A stretch of 64,000 nt of DNA from Hymenobacter rubidus (GCF_016734815.1 NZ_JAERQF010000015.1:47769-111768); one strand, 5' to 3'; positions 15,682 to 24,698 are shown, counted from the stretch's first letter. Program-made: numbers and translations. Notes: generated from the sequence alone by a model not told the origin.

Positions 15682-18600
15682 ATGGCCAAAAAATCCACTG
15701 CTACCCCGGTTGCCACAGCCCCAAACCAACGGTCGGCGCCAGCCAAAGCATCCAAGACTACCGCTGCCGCGCTGAAAAAGCAGTTGGCCGGCGCTCTCAC
15801 CGAGCCGGAAGCCGCAACTGCCAGCCAGCCTAACCCGGCCAGCGTGGAAGTAGCCCTGCAACACCAGACGCCCGAGACGTTGCCGCCCTCCACCGCGCCC
15901 CTTGTTAACGGCTCCGCCCACCACATTGACGCGCCGTTCATTGAAGTGTACGGCGCCCGCGAGCACAACCTGAAAAACGTGAGCGTGAAGATTCCGCGCA
16001 ACCGGCTGGTGGTGTTCACGGGCATTTCGGGCTCGGGCAAGTCGAGCCTGGCCTTCGATACTATTTACGCCGAGGGGCAGCGGCGCTACATGGAGACGTT
16101 TTCGGCCTACGCCCGCAGCTTCATGGGCGGGCTGGAGCGGCCCGACGTGGACAAGATTGAGGGCCTCTCGCCGGTTATCAGCATCGAGCAGAAAACCACC
16201 TCGCGCAACCCGCGCTCCACGGTGGGCACCATCACCGAAATCTACGACTTCCTGCGTCTGCTGTATGCCCGCACGGCCGAGGCCTTCAGCTACGCCACCG
16301 GCAAGAAGATGATTAGGCAGTCGGACGACCAGATTATCAACTACATTCTCAAGCACTTCGACGGCAAGAAACTCGTGGTGCTGGCGCCCGTAGTGAAGGG
16401 CCGCAAAGGCCACTACCGCGAAGATTTCCAGAAGATTGCCAAGCTGGGCTTCACCAAGGTGCGCGTCGATGGCGAAATTCTAGACATCACGCCCAAGATG
16501 CAGGTGGACCGCTACAAAATCCACGACATCGAAATCGTGATTGACCGGCTGCTGGTGAAGGAAGAGGACCGGTTCCGCCTGTCGGGCTCGGTGCAGAATG
16601 CCCTCACCCACGGCAAAGGCACCATGCTGGTACTGGACCCCGACGCGAAGAAAGCTGCGCCGCAGTTCTTCTCGCGCTTCCTGATGGACCCGGCCACCGG
16701 CATCGCCTACGACGACCCGGCGCCCAACACGTTCTCCTTCAACTCGCCCTATGGCGCGTGCCCGACGTGCAACGGCCTGGGCGAAGTGCAGGAAATCACG
16801 GAAGAAGCCGTGCTGCCTGACCGCAAGCTGAGCATCAGCCGGGGCGGCATTGCGCCGCTGGGCGAGTACCGCGACATCTGGATTTTCCAGCAGCTGCAGC
16901 TCATCCTCAAGAAGAACAAGGCCACGCTGAACACAAGTATCGACAAGCTGCCCGAGGAATTGCTCAAGCGCCTGCTCCACGGCATCTCGGAGGACGAGGC
17001 CGACAGCGGCAAGGGCACGTATTCGGAGCCGTTCGAGGGCATTATTCCCTTCCTGCGCCGGCAGATGGATTCGGAGTCGGACAATATCCGCGAGTGGATT
17101 GCGCAGTACGCGCAGGCCCAGCCCTGCCCCGAGTGCCACGGCTACCGCCTCAAAAAGGAAAGCCTGCACTTCAAGATGGACGGCAAGCACATCGGCGAGC
17201 TGTCGGTGATGGATTTGAACGAGCTAGCCGCCTGGTTTGTGGGCCTGGAAGACCGTCTGACGGAGCGCCAGAACGTGATTGCCCGCGAGCTGCTCAAGGA
17301 AATCCGCAAGCGCATCGGCTTCCTGCTCGAAGTGGGCCTCGATTACCTGAACCTGCACCGCCCGGTGCGCACGCTGAGCGGCGGCGAAAGCCAGCGCATC
17401 CGCCTCGCCACCCAGATTGGTACCCAGCTCGTGGGCGTGCTCTACATCATGGACGAGCCCAGCATCGGCCTGCACCAGCGCGACAACGAGCGGCTCATCA
17501 AGGCTCTGCAGCACCTGCGCGATATCGGCAACTCGGTGATTGTGGTGGAGCACGACAAGGACATGATTCTGCACGCCGACCACGTGCTCGATATTGGCCC
17601 CGGCGCGGGCATTCACGGCGGCCACATCGTGGCCTCGGGCACGCCGCAGGAAATTTTCAACTCCGGCTCGCTCACCTCCCAGTACCTCAGCGGGCAGAAG
17701 CATATCGAGATTCAAAAGAAGAAGCGCAAGGGCGAAGGCACCGAACTGGTGCTAAAAGGTGCCAAGGGCAACAACCTCAAAAACGTGACCCTGAAAGTGC
17801 CGCTGGGCAAGCTGGTGGCCGTGACGGGCGTATCCGGCTCGGGCAAGTCCACGCTTATCCACGATACGCTGTACCCCATTCTCAACCAGCACTTTTTCAA
17901 CTCGAAAAAGGAGCCGCTGGCTTACGGCATCATCGAAGGGCTGGACTTCATCGACAAGGTGATTGAGGTGGACCAGTCGCCCATTGGCCGCACGCCGCGC
18001 TCAAACCCGGCCACCTACACGGGCGTGTTCACTGAAATCCGCCAGCTGTTTGGCGAGATGGCAGAAGCCAAAATTCGCGGCTACGGCCCCGGCCGGTTCT
18101 CCTTCAACGTGAAGGGCGGGCGCTGCGAAACCTGCGAGGGCGCCGGCATCCGCACCATCGAGATGAACTTCCTGCCCGACGTGCACGTGCCCTGCGAAAC
18201 CTGCAAAGGCCGCCGCTACAACCGCGAAACGCTGGAAGTGCGCTTCAAAGGCAAGTCCATCACCGACATTCTCGACATGACGGTGGAGAAGGCCGTGGAA
18301 TTCTTCGAATACCAGCCGCGCATCCTGCGCAAAATCAAGACCCTGAACGAGGTAGGCCTCGGCTACCTCACCTTGGGCCAGCAGGCCACCACGCTTTCGG
18401 GCGGCGAAGCCCAGCGCGTGAAGCTCGCCACCGAGCTCAGCAAAAAGGACACCGGCAAGACGTTCTACATCCTTGATGAACCAACGACGGGCCTGCACTT
18501 CGAGGATATTAATCACCTAGCGGATGTGCTCCAGAAGCTGGCCGATAAAGGCAATACCGTCCTCATCATCGAGCACAACCTCGACCTGATTAAAGTGGCC

Positions 18601-18753
18601 GACCACGTCATCGACATCGGCCCCGAGGGCGGCGCGGGCGGCGGCACCATCGTGGCCCAGGGCACGCCCGAGCAGGTGGCTAAGGCTGGCAAAGGCCACA
18701 CCGCCCGCTTCCTGGCCGAGGAGTTGCGCACGAGCAAGTACGCCACGGCGTAA
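15682..18753 (+). CDS. uvrA: Excinuclease ABC subunit A (UvrA)
   Basis: DNA-damage recognition ATPase of nucleotide excision repair, 1023 residues. The conserved protein starts at residue 86 ([15 protein letters not shown]). Before it is an 85-residue Ala/Thr/Pro/Lys-rich extension absent from the usual ~940-residue UvrA. Two ABC modules are complete: Walker [10 protein letters not shown] and GVSGSGKST, signatures [12 protein letters not shown] and [12 protein letters not shown], and Walker B DEPSIGLH and DEPTTGLH. Zinc-type pairs CPTC (360/363), CPEC, CETC and CETC are visible. The CxxC pair that precedes the first one in E. coli UvrA (recalled) is not present here. The last 114 bases recur at 20286-20399 downstream of fic. 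Confidence 0.95.
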   Translation: MAKKSTATPVATAPNQRSAPAKASKTTAAALKKQLAGALTEPEAATASQPNPASVEVALQHQTPETLPPSTAPLVNGSAHHIDAPFIEVYGAREHNLKNVSVKIPRNRLVVFTGISGSGKSSLAFDTIYAEGQRRYMETFSAYARSFMGGLERPDVDKIEGLSPVISIEQKTTSRNPRSTVGTITEIYDFLRLLYARTAEAFSYATGKKMIRQSDDQIINYILKHFDGKKLVVLAPVVKGRKGHYREDFQKIAKLGFTKVRVDGEILDITPKMQVDRYKIHDIEIVIDRLLVKEEDRFRLSGSVQNALTHGKGTMLVLDPDAKKAAPQFFSRFLMDPATGIAYDDPAPNTFSFNSPYGACPTCNGLGEVQEITEEAVLPDRKLSISRGGIAPLGEYRDIWIFQQLQLILKKNKATLNTSIDKLPEELLKRLLHGISEDEADSGKGTYSEPFEGIIPFLRRQMDSESDNIREWIAQYAQAQPCPECHGYRLKKESLHFKMDGKHIGELSVMDLNELAAWFVGLEDRLTERQNVIARELLKEIRKRIGFLLEVGLDYLNLHRPVRTLSGGESQRIRLATQIGTQLVGVLYIMDEPSIGLHQRDNERLIKALQHLRDIGNSVIVVEHDKDMILHADHVLDIGPGAGIHGGHIVASGTPQEIFNSGSLTSQYLSGQKHIEIQKKKRKGEGTELVLKGAKGNNLKNVTLKVPLGKLVAVTGVSGSGKSTLIHDTLYPILNQHFFNSKKEPLAYGIIEGLDFIDKVIEVDQSPIGRTPRSNPATYTGVFTEIRQLFGEMAEAKIRGYGPGRFSFNVKGGRCETCEGAGIRTIEMNFLPDVHVPCETCKGRRYNRETLEVRFKGKSITDILDMTVEKAVEFFEYQPRILRKIKTLNEVGLGYLTLGQQATTLSGGEAQRVKLATELSKKDTGKTFYILDEPTTGLHFEDINHLADVLQKLADKGNTVLIIEHNLDLIKVADHVIDIGPEGGAGGGTIVAQGTPEQVAKAGKGHTARFLAEELRTSKYATA

Positions 18754-18776
18754 AATCGATTGTAACGCAAAGTAAA

Positions 18777-18840
18777 TAATGGCAACTACCGAAATCTACC
18801 AATTCATAACAGAATTGGTAGATTTCGGTAGTTGCCATTA
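18777..18840. promoter_or_regulatory. Perfect 29-bp inverted repeat upstream of fic (site 1)
   Basis: Arms 18777-18805 and 18812-18840 are perfectly complementary around a 6-base loop. The inner part contains AAATCTACCAATT and its mirror. Site 2 shares the half-site CTACCAATT. It may also terminate uvrA, although no clean T run follows. The repetition of the half-site argues for an operator. Confidence 0.75.
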
Positions 18841-18845
18841 TATTT

Positions 18846-18887
18846 GCCAAAACCTACCAATTATACTGCAAATTGGTAGGTTTTGGC
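18846..18887. promoter_or_regulatory. Perfect 17-bp inverted repeat abutting the fic start (site 2)
   Basis: Arms 18846-18862 and 18871-18887 (GCCAAAACCTACCAATT and complement) flank an 8-base loop. The right arm ends 4 bases before the fic ATG, so a bound protein, or the RNA hairpin itself, would cover the ribosome-binding region. Confidence 0.75.
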
Positions 18888-18891
18888 GGCT

Positions 18892-20247
18892 ATGAATATA
18901 GAAAATCCTCCAACTGCATCTTTCTCGGATTTCGGTCCTGAAGAGATGATTCGCCACCTCTCCAGCCCGGAAGTCAATGAAGTAGTTCGAAAGGCAAACT
19001 ACGAGTACTTGTACTGGTCTGAGTTAAAGCGGCAAAAATTACCTGCGGGTTTTATCCCTATTCCAGTATGGTTGATAGCCAAGAGCAGCCGTCAGGGCAA
19101 TCTGCGGGAGCTTGCTGTGCCGGGAGTGCCAGGGTGCCGGTTCCGGTATCAGGTCACAGAGCCTACATTAGAGAAACTGCACCGTTTCGACTTATACATG
19201 GGCGGTATCATGCAGACAGATAGTCTGATACCGGCTGATGACCGGACACGTTACCTGGTTGGTTCCATTATGGAGGAAGCCATTGCTTCCAGCCAACTCG
19301 AAGGGGCAGCCACTACGCGCGAGGTAGCCAAGGATATGCTGCGTAAAAAACGCAAGCCACGAAATGCCTCAGAGCGAATGATTTTCAACAACTACCAGAC
19401 TATTCAATACATTCTGGAGCAAAAGCAACAAACCCTCACGCCGGAATTGCTCTGCCAGATTCAGGCCCGCATGACCCAAGGTACACTGGAAAATACCGCT
19501 CACGAGGGCCGGTTCCGATTGAACGACGAGGTTCGGGTAGAGGATTTTACGACCGGCGAAGTGGTTCATATTCCCCCTCAGCAACAGCACCTGCCCGAAT
19601 TGCTGAACTGGTACTGCGCGCTGGCCAACGATGAAATCCCGGACCAAAACGGTACACCGGGCTCCTTCATTCACCCCATTGTGCGGGCTTCCATTCTGCA
19701 CTTCCTCATCGGCTTTATCCATCCCTTTGCCGACGGCAATGGCCGCACCGCCCGAGCGGTGTTCTATTGGTATTTACTGCGCAAAGGGTATTGGCAACTG
19801 GAGTATATGTCGATTTCGCGCATCATTCATAAATCAGCGGCTCAGTATGCACGCGCCTATCTGTACACCGAGCACGACGGCAACGACCTTACATACTTTA
19901 TCAATTATCAAGTAAAAACGCTCGATTTGGCTTTTACCAGCCTGCAACAATACATCGAGCGGAAGGTGGCGGAGAAGAAACAGTTGCGCAGCTTCCGGCA
20001 GTTTGACCAACTCAATCAGCGCCAAGTGGCCATTTTGCAAGAGTTAATGACCGACCCGGATGCCATCTGGACAATTCGGGAGGTACAGCACCGCTTTGGT
20101 GTGGTGTATGACACCGCCCGTACCGACCTGATGCACCTCGAAAACCTGGGCTTGCTTGACAAACGCCGCGAAGGCAAAATCAAAATTCTGTACCTGCGCG
20201 CAGAAAATTTTGAAGAAGCAGTAGCTAAGCTAAAGGGTGGGCGGTAA
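18892..20247 (+). CDS. fic: Fic-family AMPylase-type protein with C-terminal winged helix
   Basis: Protein of 451 residues. The start is the ATG at 18892; an upstream TTG (18883) lies inside the palindrome and is less likely. The N-terminal domain (about 1-120) resembles the Fic N domain. The inhibitory-helix motif S133-SQLE137-G fits [S/T]xxxE[G/N], so the enzyme is probably auto-inhibited. The catalytic loop HPFADGNGRTAR begins at His277 and is canonical, which implies nucleotide transfer (usually AMP) to a protein hydroxyl. The last ~80 residues form a winged helix (WTIREVQHRFGVVYDTARTDLMHLENLGLL). DNA binding to the two palindromes just upstream, hence autoregulation, is inferred. One sampled 60-base stretch (19381-19440) is 38% GC. 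The gene lies between two copies of the uvrA 3' end. Confidence 0.9.
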   Translation: MNIENPPTASFSDFGPEEMIRHLSSPEVNEVVRKANYEYLYWSELKRQKLPAGFIPIPVWLIAKSSRQGNLRELAVPGVPGCRFRYQVTEPTLEKLHRFDLYMGGIMQTDSLIPADDRTRYLVGSIMEEAIASSQLEGAATTREVAKDMLRKKRKPRNASERMIFNNYQTIQYILEQKQQTLTPELLCQIQARMTQGTLENTAHEGRFRLNDEVRVEDFTTGEVVHIPPQQQHLPELLNWYCALANDEIPDQNGTPGSFIHPIVRASILHFLIGFIHPFADGNGRTARAVFYWYLLRKGYWQLEYMSISRIIHKSAAQYARAYLYTEHDGNDLTYFINYQVKTLDLAFTSLQQYIERKVAEKKQLRSFRQFDQLNQRQVAILQELMTDPDAIWTIREVQHRFGVVYDTARTDLMHLENLGLLDKRREGKIKILYLRAENFEEAVAKLKGGR

Positions 20248-20399
20248 TGGTCCACTCCTGCATTGGCTCCGAAGACGGCGCAGATGGCGGCACCATCGTG
20301 GCCCAGGGCACGCCCGAGCAGGTGGCCAAGTCCGGCAAAGGCCACACGGCCCGCTTCCTGGCCGAGGAGTTGCGCACGAGCAAGTACGCCGCGGCGTAA
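20247..20399 (+). pseudogene. Duplicated 3' end of uvrA downstream of fic
   Basis: The fic stop and a potential ATG overlap (TAATG). The following 50 codons read [34 protein letters not shown] and stop, which is the UvrA C-terminus. Bases 20286-20399 match 18640-18753 at 109 of 114 positions without gaps. Weaker similarity extends about 25 bases further upstream and then stops. It contains no functional domain and is best read as the scar of the event that placed fic after uvrA. Confidence 0.85.
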
Positions 20400-20437
20400 G
20401 CTTTTGCGATACAGGCTTTGGCTTGTGCCAGATTCGA

Positions 20438-20480
20438 ACACAAAAAAGCCGCTGCAAATTCTGCAGCGGCTTTTTTGTGT
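20438..20480. terminator. Bidirectional terminator after the uvrA remnant
   Basis: A perfect 19-bp stem (20438-20456 with 20462-20480, core AAAAAAGCCGCTGCA) with a 5-base loop and A/T tracts on both sides. It may be the ancestral uvrA terminator and it also serves the convergent DUF4142 gene. Confidence 0.85.
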
Positions 20481-20504
20481 CACTTAAGCGTTGCTAATCA
20501 AATC

Positions 20505-21155
20505 CTACATTTTCATGTCGTTGCCTTTCTGAGCCATGCCCAGGTGCTGCTGCACCACCGGCAACGTTTTGCCGATGAAGGCTTTCAGGTCGGCGTCCTG
20601 GGTCATTTTCTCGTGGGCCATCATGGTGTTAGCGGTTTTCTGGTGGTCGGCCTGCATCTGCGACAGGTACTTGGCTTCGAACTCTTTGCCCGAAAGCTTC
20701 TCCATAGCCGGGGCCATGGCTTTGTGCTCAGCATCCATGTCGGTGGGCAGGGTGATGCCTTTTTTGGCGGCTATCTTTTTCAGGTCGGCCGTCGACTTGG
20801 TGTGGTCGGCAATCATCTTGTCGGCCATTTCCTTGGCCATGCCGGTCACGCCCTTGGCCAGCGCCATTTTGCTTTGCTGAATCTCGTTCTGGTCGCTGTG
20901 CGCGGCCGTTATCATGAATTCATTGTCGTCTTTGTGAGGGCCGGTGGGGCCGTTGGCGTCGCCCATGGCCGTGCCGCTGCTGGTGGCGCTGCTGTCACCG
21001 GCCGGGGCCGGCTGGTTTGCGGTAGTATCGGCCCCGGCGGCCGGCGTATTGGCCATGTTGCTGTCGGTGCTGCTTTCGGCCGTGGTTTTGTTGGCGTCGC
21101 CACAGGAGGCAAGCGTAAGCAGGCCCGTAGCCAGCACTGGAAGAAGGGAGCGCAT
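20505..21155 (-). CDS. DUF4142 lipoprotein (paralogue 1 of 3)
   Basis: Protein of 216 residues. The start at 21155 (MRSLLPVLATGLLTLASCGD) gives a lipoprotein signal peptide with Cys18; longer readings add an unrelated leader. A Ser/Thr/Ala/Pro-rich linker (about 20-70) precedes a DUF4142 domain (about 75-215): FMITAAHSDQNEIQQSKMALAKGVTGMAKEMA, MIADHTKSTADLKKIAAKKGI, then AFIGKTLPVVQQHLGMAQ. DUF4142 is a ferritin-like helical bundle with His/Glu positions and no settled function. The protein should sit in a membrane facing the periplasm. Confidence 0.85.
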   Translation of the reverse strand: MRSLLPVLATGLLTLASCGDANKTTAESSTDSNMANTPAAGADTTANQPAPAGDSSATSSGTAMGDANGPTGPHKDDNEFMITAAHSDQNEIQQSKMALAKGVTGMAKEMADKMIADHTKSTADLKKIAAKKGITLPTDMDAEHKAMAPAMEKLSGKEFEAKYLSQMQADHQKTANTMMAHEKMTQDADLKAFIGKTLPVVQQHLGMAQKGNDMKM

Positions 21156-21319
21156 CATAATATTTGGAAAGGAAGTGATGAAAAATGAGGGCATTAGGCG
21201 GGTCGCCTCCAAGCAGTACGGAAGGGTTCAGACAAGATGTTTCATTATGGCAGGACTAATATTTGCAAGCTCAGCCATTGATAGCCAGTAAGCTGGTCAA
21301 TACCCCAAGGCATGAGAAA

Positions 21320-21347
21320 GGGCCTGTTCCGGTTAAGGAACAGGCCC
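21320..21347 (-). terminator. Hairpin after DUF4142 paralogue 2
   Basis: GGGCCTGTTCC (21320-21330) pairs perfectly with 21337-21347 around 6 bases. The T run on the minus strand is short (CCCTTTCTC). Confidence 0.6.
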
Positions 21348-21373
21348 TGTAAGCTGGCTGGCATCCACCGGTT

Positions 21374-21976
21374 TTACTTAGCCGCGTCCACGGCCGGGCG
21401 CATCTTGGTCACCATGTCGAGGTGCATTTTCAGCATCGGGACGGTTTTGGCGGCGAAGGCTTTGATGTCGGGGTCGGCAGCTTTGATGGAAGCGTCGGTG
21501 TATTCCTTCACATCTTCTTCGTGGTCCTTGAGCATTTCCTTCATGTACTCCTGGTCCATCTTTACACCTTTTTCTTCCACTACATCTTTCAGCACCTTGG
21601 CGTGCTCGTCGCCGAGGGTAGAGGGCAGGGTAATGTTCTTTTTAGCGGCCAGGGCCATCAGTTCGGCATTGCCTTTGGTGTGGTCCGACACCATTTGCTC
21701 AGCGTACTTTTTGGCTTCGGGCGTCACGGCCCGGGCGAGGACTTGTTTGCCCATTTCCACCTCAAGCATCCCGCCGCTGGCCGCCTTGGTCATAAATTCC
21801 GAATCATAGTCCTTGCCTTTTTCTTCGATTTTGCCCATGTCCGTGTTGGCCGTGGTGCTGTCGGCTTTGGCTTCGTTCGCCTCCTGGGCTTGTTTAACGG
21901 AGTCATGGGAGTTGCAGCCGGCAGCGGCAATCAGTAGGGTGGCAGCACTGAACAGGGTGATGAGTGGACGTTTCAT
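21374..21976 (-). CDS. DUF4142 lipoprotein (paralogue 2 of 3)
   Basis: Protein of 200 residues from the ATG at 21976 (MKRPLITLFSAATLLIAAAGC, lipid-anchored Cys21). The DUF4142 domain (about 55-195) shows FMTKAASGGMLEVEMGKQVL, KYAEQMVSDHTKGNAELMALAAKKNI and VPMLKMHLDMVTKM. It is the same fold and orientation as its two neighbours but differs enough in sequence to be an old duplication. It has its own hairpin terminator downstream. Confidence 0.85.
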   Translation of the reverse strand: MKRPLITLFSAATLLIAAAGCNSHDSVKQAQEANEAKADSTTANTDMGKIEEKGKDYDSEFMTKAASGGMLEVEMGKQVLARAVTPEAKKYAEQMVSDHTKGNAELMALAAKKNITLPSTLGDEHAKVLKDVVEEKGVKMDQEYMKEMLKDHEEDVKEYTDASIKAADPDIKAFAAKTVPMLKMHLDMVTKMRPAVDAAK

Positions 21977-22055
21977 GAGGAATGGAAAGAATTGGTGGAT
22001 GCACAAAGTGAACTGACTTGGGTGAAAACCGGGTGAAGCCGCCACGAGCTCCTCG

Positions 22056-22664
22056 CTACGGCAGGGCGTCGGCCACGTCAGCAGCGGCTTTGGCGCCATC
22101 GAGCTGTTCCTGCACGGGGCCGTGGAATTTAGCCGCAAAGCCGCGAATGTCGCCGTCGTACCCATCGTCGCTCATGTCCTCGAAATTATCCTCATCCTGC
22201 TTCTGGGCTTTCACGAGTAGGGCCATCACGTGCTTGTCGAGTTGGGTGCCGGCTTGGGTGGCGGCTTCGTGGTAGGCTTCCTGCTCGTCCTGGCCCAGCG
22301 CGGGCGGCACGGCCAGGCCTTTGGCACCGGCCAGCACCCGCAGTGCCCCCAACAGTTCCAGGCGCTTTTGCAGCAATTGGGCGCCGTAGCTGCGCACGGC
22401 AGGCGCGGTGGCGCGGGCCTGCGCCAGCTTGCCCAGCTCCACTTCGAGCAGCGCATTGCTGGTGCTCTTCACGAGGAACTCGGCATCGGCTTCCTGCTTC
22501 TTGGTGATGTCGGCCGTATCAATTTTCTTCTCATTCTGCGCCATGGCGGCGTCTACGGCATCATTGCTGCCACCTGACGAGCAGGCCGCTACCAGCGGCA
22601 GTCCCGCCACCAGCAGCCAGCGCTGGGGCCGCGGGGCCCAGGAAAAATATCGTGAAGCAGGCAT
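22056..22664 (-). CDS. DUF4142 lipoprotein (paralogue 3 of 3)
   Basis: Protein of 202 residues. The N-terminus MPASRYFSWAPRPQRWLLVAGLPLVAACSS has a lipobox with Cys28. The DUF4142 domain (about 60-195) includes FLVKSTSNALLEVELGKLAQARA, YGAQLLQKRLELLGALRVLA and a C-terminal IRGFAAKFHGPVQEQLDGA. It is the most divergent of the three: the usual DHTK segment reads LQKRLEL, so the conserved Asp-His pair is lost. This may mean a changed role. The stop lies 79 bases upstream of paralogue 2. Confidence 0.75.
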   Translation of the reverse strand: MPASRYFSWAPRPQRWLLVAGLPLVAACSSGGSNDAVDAAMAQNEKKIDTADITKKQEADAEFLVKSTSNALLEVELGKLAQARATAPAVRSYGAQLLQKRLELLGALRVLAGAKGLAVPPALGQDEQEAYHEAATQAGTQLDKHVMALLVKAQKQDEDNFEDMSDDGYDGDIRGFAAKFHGPVQEQLDGAKAAADVADALP

Positions 22665-22853
22665 ATAGGGTGAATTTTGCTGAACAACTCAAGCGGTTGA
22701 TTGGCAGGCTATACGATTGGCCCGCAACGGGGTTCATTGCCCTGGTTTAGAACTTTTTTTTCATAGCTTTAAACCCCCTTAGGCGAAGCGCTTCCAACCG
22801 GCCACAAACGCAGTTCATCGTCTTCATCTCGACTCTTTTAATATTTCCCCATC

Positions 22854-23693
22854 ATGCGTACCCTGTCTCTCCGCTCCCTCACCCTTGCCTGCCTGGCCAG
22901 TGGCCTGCTGCTCACCGCCGGCTGCAACCGCAAAGACGACGCCACGCCCGACGAAGACATCACCACGGCCGAAGACCGTAGCGAGGACAACGTCGAAACC
23001 GCCATCAGCTCCGACGCCATGCAGACGGCCCCGGCCGACCTGGGCACCCAGGGCTTCAGCAACACGGAAACGGAGTTTCGCGCCAAGTTTGGTTCCTGTG
23101 CCACCCGCACCTACGACGCCGGTACCCACACCCTCACCATCGACTTTGGCACCACCAACTGCCTGTGCGCCGATGGCCGGTACCGCCGCGGTAAAATCAT
23201 CGTGCACTTCACCACCGATACCAACCGCCGCCGCGCCGGCGCCGTGGTTACCCGCGATGGCTATTTTGTGAACGACAACCAGCACACTGCCACCCGCACC
23301 TTCACCGACATCGGCCTGGGCTCCTTCACGGTGGACGTGACCAACGCCAGCATCATTCGGGCCAACAACGGCGGCACGCATTCCTGGACGGCCAACTGGA
23401 CCTTCACCCAAACGCAAGGCTTCAACACGCCTCAGGTATCCGATGACGTGTTCAGCGTAACCGGCTCCTCTACCGGTGTCAACCGCAAGAATGTGGCCTA
23501 CACCACCACCATTCAGTCGCCCCTCATCAAGCGCGCCGACTGCCTGAAGTACTTCGTGCACGGCGTGGTGAGCATCACCAATTCCAAGTCGAAAACCCTG
23601 CTGCTCGACTACGACCCCAGCGGCACCCAGGACTGCGATAAAATTGCCAGCGTCACCATCAACGGCCGCACCAAAACCATCACCCTCCGGTAA
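22854..23693 (+). CDS. Lipoprotein of unknown function
   Basis: Protein of 279 residues. MRTLSLRSLTLACLASGLLLTAGCNRKDD is a lipoprotein signal with Cys24, followed by an acidic linker (DEDITTAEDRSEDNVETA). The remaining 200 residues are Thr- and Asn-rich beta-type sequence with conserved-looking Cys residues (CATRTYDAGTHTLTIDFG, NCLCADGRYRRGKIIVHF, CDKIASVTINGR). I do not recognise a named domain. It looks like a beta-sandwich lipoprotein family common in Bacteroidota. A single-gene unit, ending at a clear terminator. Confidence 0.7.
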   Translation: MRTLSLRSLTLACLASGLLLTAGCNRKDDATPDEDITTAEDRSEDNVETAISSDAMQTAPADLGTQGFSNTETEFRAKFGSCATRTYDAGTHTLTIDFGTTNCLCADGRYRRGKIIVHFTTDTNRRRAGAVVTRDGYFVNDNQHTATRTFTDIGLGSFTVDVTNASIIRANNGGTHSWTANWTFTQTQGFNTPQVSDDVFSVTGSSTGVNRKNVAYTTTIQSPLIKRADCLKYFVHGVVSITNSKSKTLLLDYDPSGTQDCDKIASVTINGRTKTITLR

Positions 23694-23725
23694 GTTCCAC
23701 CGCGCAGAATTTCTGCAAAAAAGCG

Positions 23726-23755
23726 AGAGCCGTCCTGCAAGGGACGGCTCTTTTT
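23726..23755. terminator. Terminator after the 22854 lipoprotein gene
   Basis: AGAGCCGTCC (23726-23735) pairs with GGACGGCTCT (23742-23751), then TTTT. It lies between convergent genes. Confidence 0.8.
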
Positions 23756-23792
23756 GGTTATTCGGTGCAACGTTTTGGGGCCGATTCGCCGG

Positions 23793-24593
23793 CTAGTTGC
23801 CCGTAAAAACCGGCTTGCGCTTCTCGCTAAAGGCCTTCACACCCTCGGAGTAGTCGGCCGATTCGCCGGCAATCTGCTGGCAATGAGCTTCGTAGTCCAG
23901 CATCTCGTCCAGGGTAGCGGCGCCGGCCTTGTTTAGCATCTGCTTTATCAGCCCAATGGATTTGGTGGGCGCGGAGGCATACCGGGCAGCCAGGACATAA
24001 GTGGCTTCGTCGAGTTGCTCAGGGGGCACCACCTGGTTCACCAGCCCCAGCCGCAAGGCCTCTTCGGCCGGCACTTTCGAGCCCAGGCTGCACAACTCAA
24101 AGGCCTTGAGCGTGCCCACCAGCCGCGGCAAAAACCACGACGAGCCGGAGTCGGGCACCAGCCCAATGTTGATGAACACCTCAATCAGCGAGGCATCGGT
24201 GCTGGCCACGATGGCATCGCAGGCCAACGCCAGCGAGCAGCCCGCGCCGGCCGCCACCCCGTTGAGGCGACCAATAATCGGCTTCGGCAGCCCGCGCATG
24301 GCCCGGATGATGGGGTTGTAGCGCTGGTGCAGCGAGTCGTAGAAGGAGCGGGGCTTGCCCTCGGCCGCCGCGGCTTCCTGCGCCGCCTTCAGGTCCTGGC
24401 CCGAGCAGAACGCCCGGCCGGCACCCGTGAGCACCACGGCCCGCACGCTGGCATCGCGCCCCACTTGCTTCAGGGCGTCCTGCAGCTCGTAGCTCATGGG
24501 GTCGTTGAAGGCGTTGAATACCTCCGGGCGGTTCAGGGTGATGGTAGCCACGCCGTCGGGGCGCACGTTGTAGAGCAGGCTGGTGTATTCCAT
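23793..24593 (-). CDS. Enoyl-CoA hydratase/isomerase family protein (PaaG-like)
   Basis: Crotonase-fold enzyme of 266 residues, cytoplasmic. Visible: the first oxyanion-hole segment RAFCSGQDLKAAQ, the second GVAAGAGCSLALACD (about 112-126) and GLVPDSGSSWFLPRLVG with Asp148. Asp in place of the hydratase Glu at this position is typical of PaaG, the 1,2-epoxyphenylacetyl-CoA isomerase of phenylacetate breakdown. No other paa gene is nearby, so a general enoyl-CoA isomerase/hydratase of fatty-acid or aromatic metabolism remains possible. A CGAAAGTA (TACTTTCG on the minus strand) at 24618-24625, partly inside the palindrome, may be its -7 box. Confidence 0.85.
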   Translation of the reverse strand: MEYTSLLYNVRPDGVATITLNRPEVFNAFNDPMSYELQDALKQVGRDASVRAVVLTGAGRAFCSGQDLKAAQEAAAAEGKPRSFYDSLHQRYNPIIRAMRGLPKPIIGRLNGVAAGAGCSLALACDAIVASTDASLIEVFINIGLVPDSGSSWFLPRLVGTLKAFELCSLGSKVPAEEALRLGLVNQVVPPEQLDEATYVLAARYASAPTKSIGLIKQMLNKAGAATLDEMLDYEAHCQQIAGESADYSEGVKAFSEKRKPVFTGN

Positions 24594-24622
24594 GGGTGGA
24601 TTGGTGGGTTGGGTGGGCGAAA

Positions 24623-24698
24623 GTAGCGCGAACTTTGTAGTTCGCGTCCCCGCGCTATTAGAATCGTTCGGGCACGCGAACTACAAAGTTCGCGCTAC
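24623..24698. repeat. Palindromic repeat, family A, copy 1
   Basis: Arms 24623-24647 and 24674-24698 are perfectly complementary (25 bp) around 26 bases. Each arm is itself a hairpin (GCGAACT-TTGT-AGTTCGC). The right arm contains the stop codon of ispD (24695-24697). Copy 2 is at 38346-38432. Confidence 0.85.

Noticed and set aside
22681..22853. A promoter TAGCTTTA near 22764 for the 22854 lipoprotein gene
   Set aside because: The box is one base off and no TTG lies 19-21 bases upstream, so support is too weak to list as a feature.
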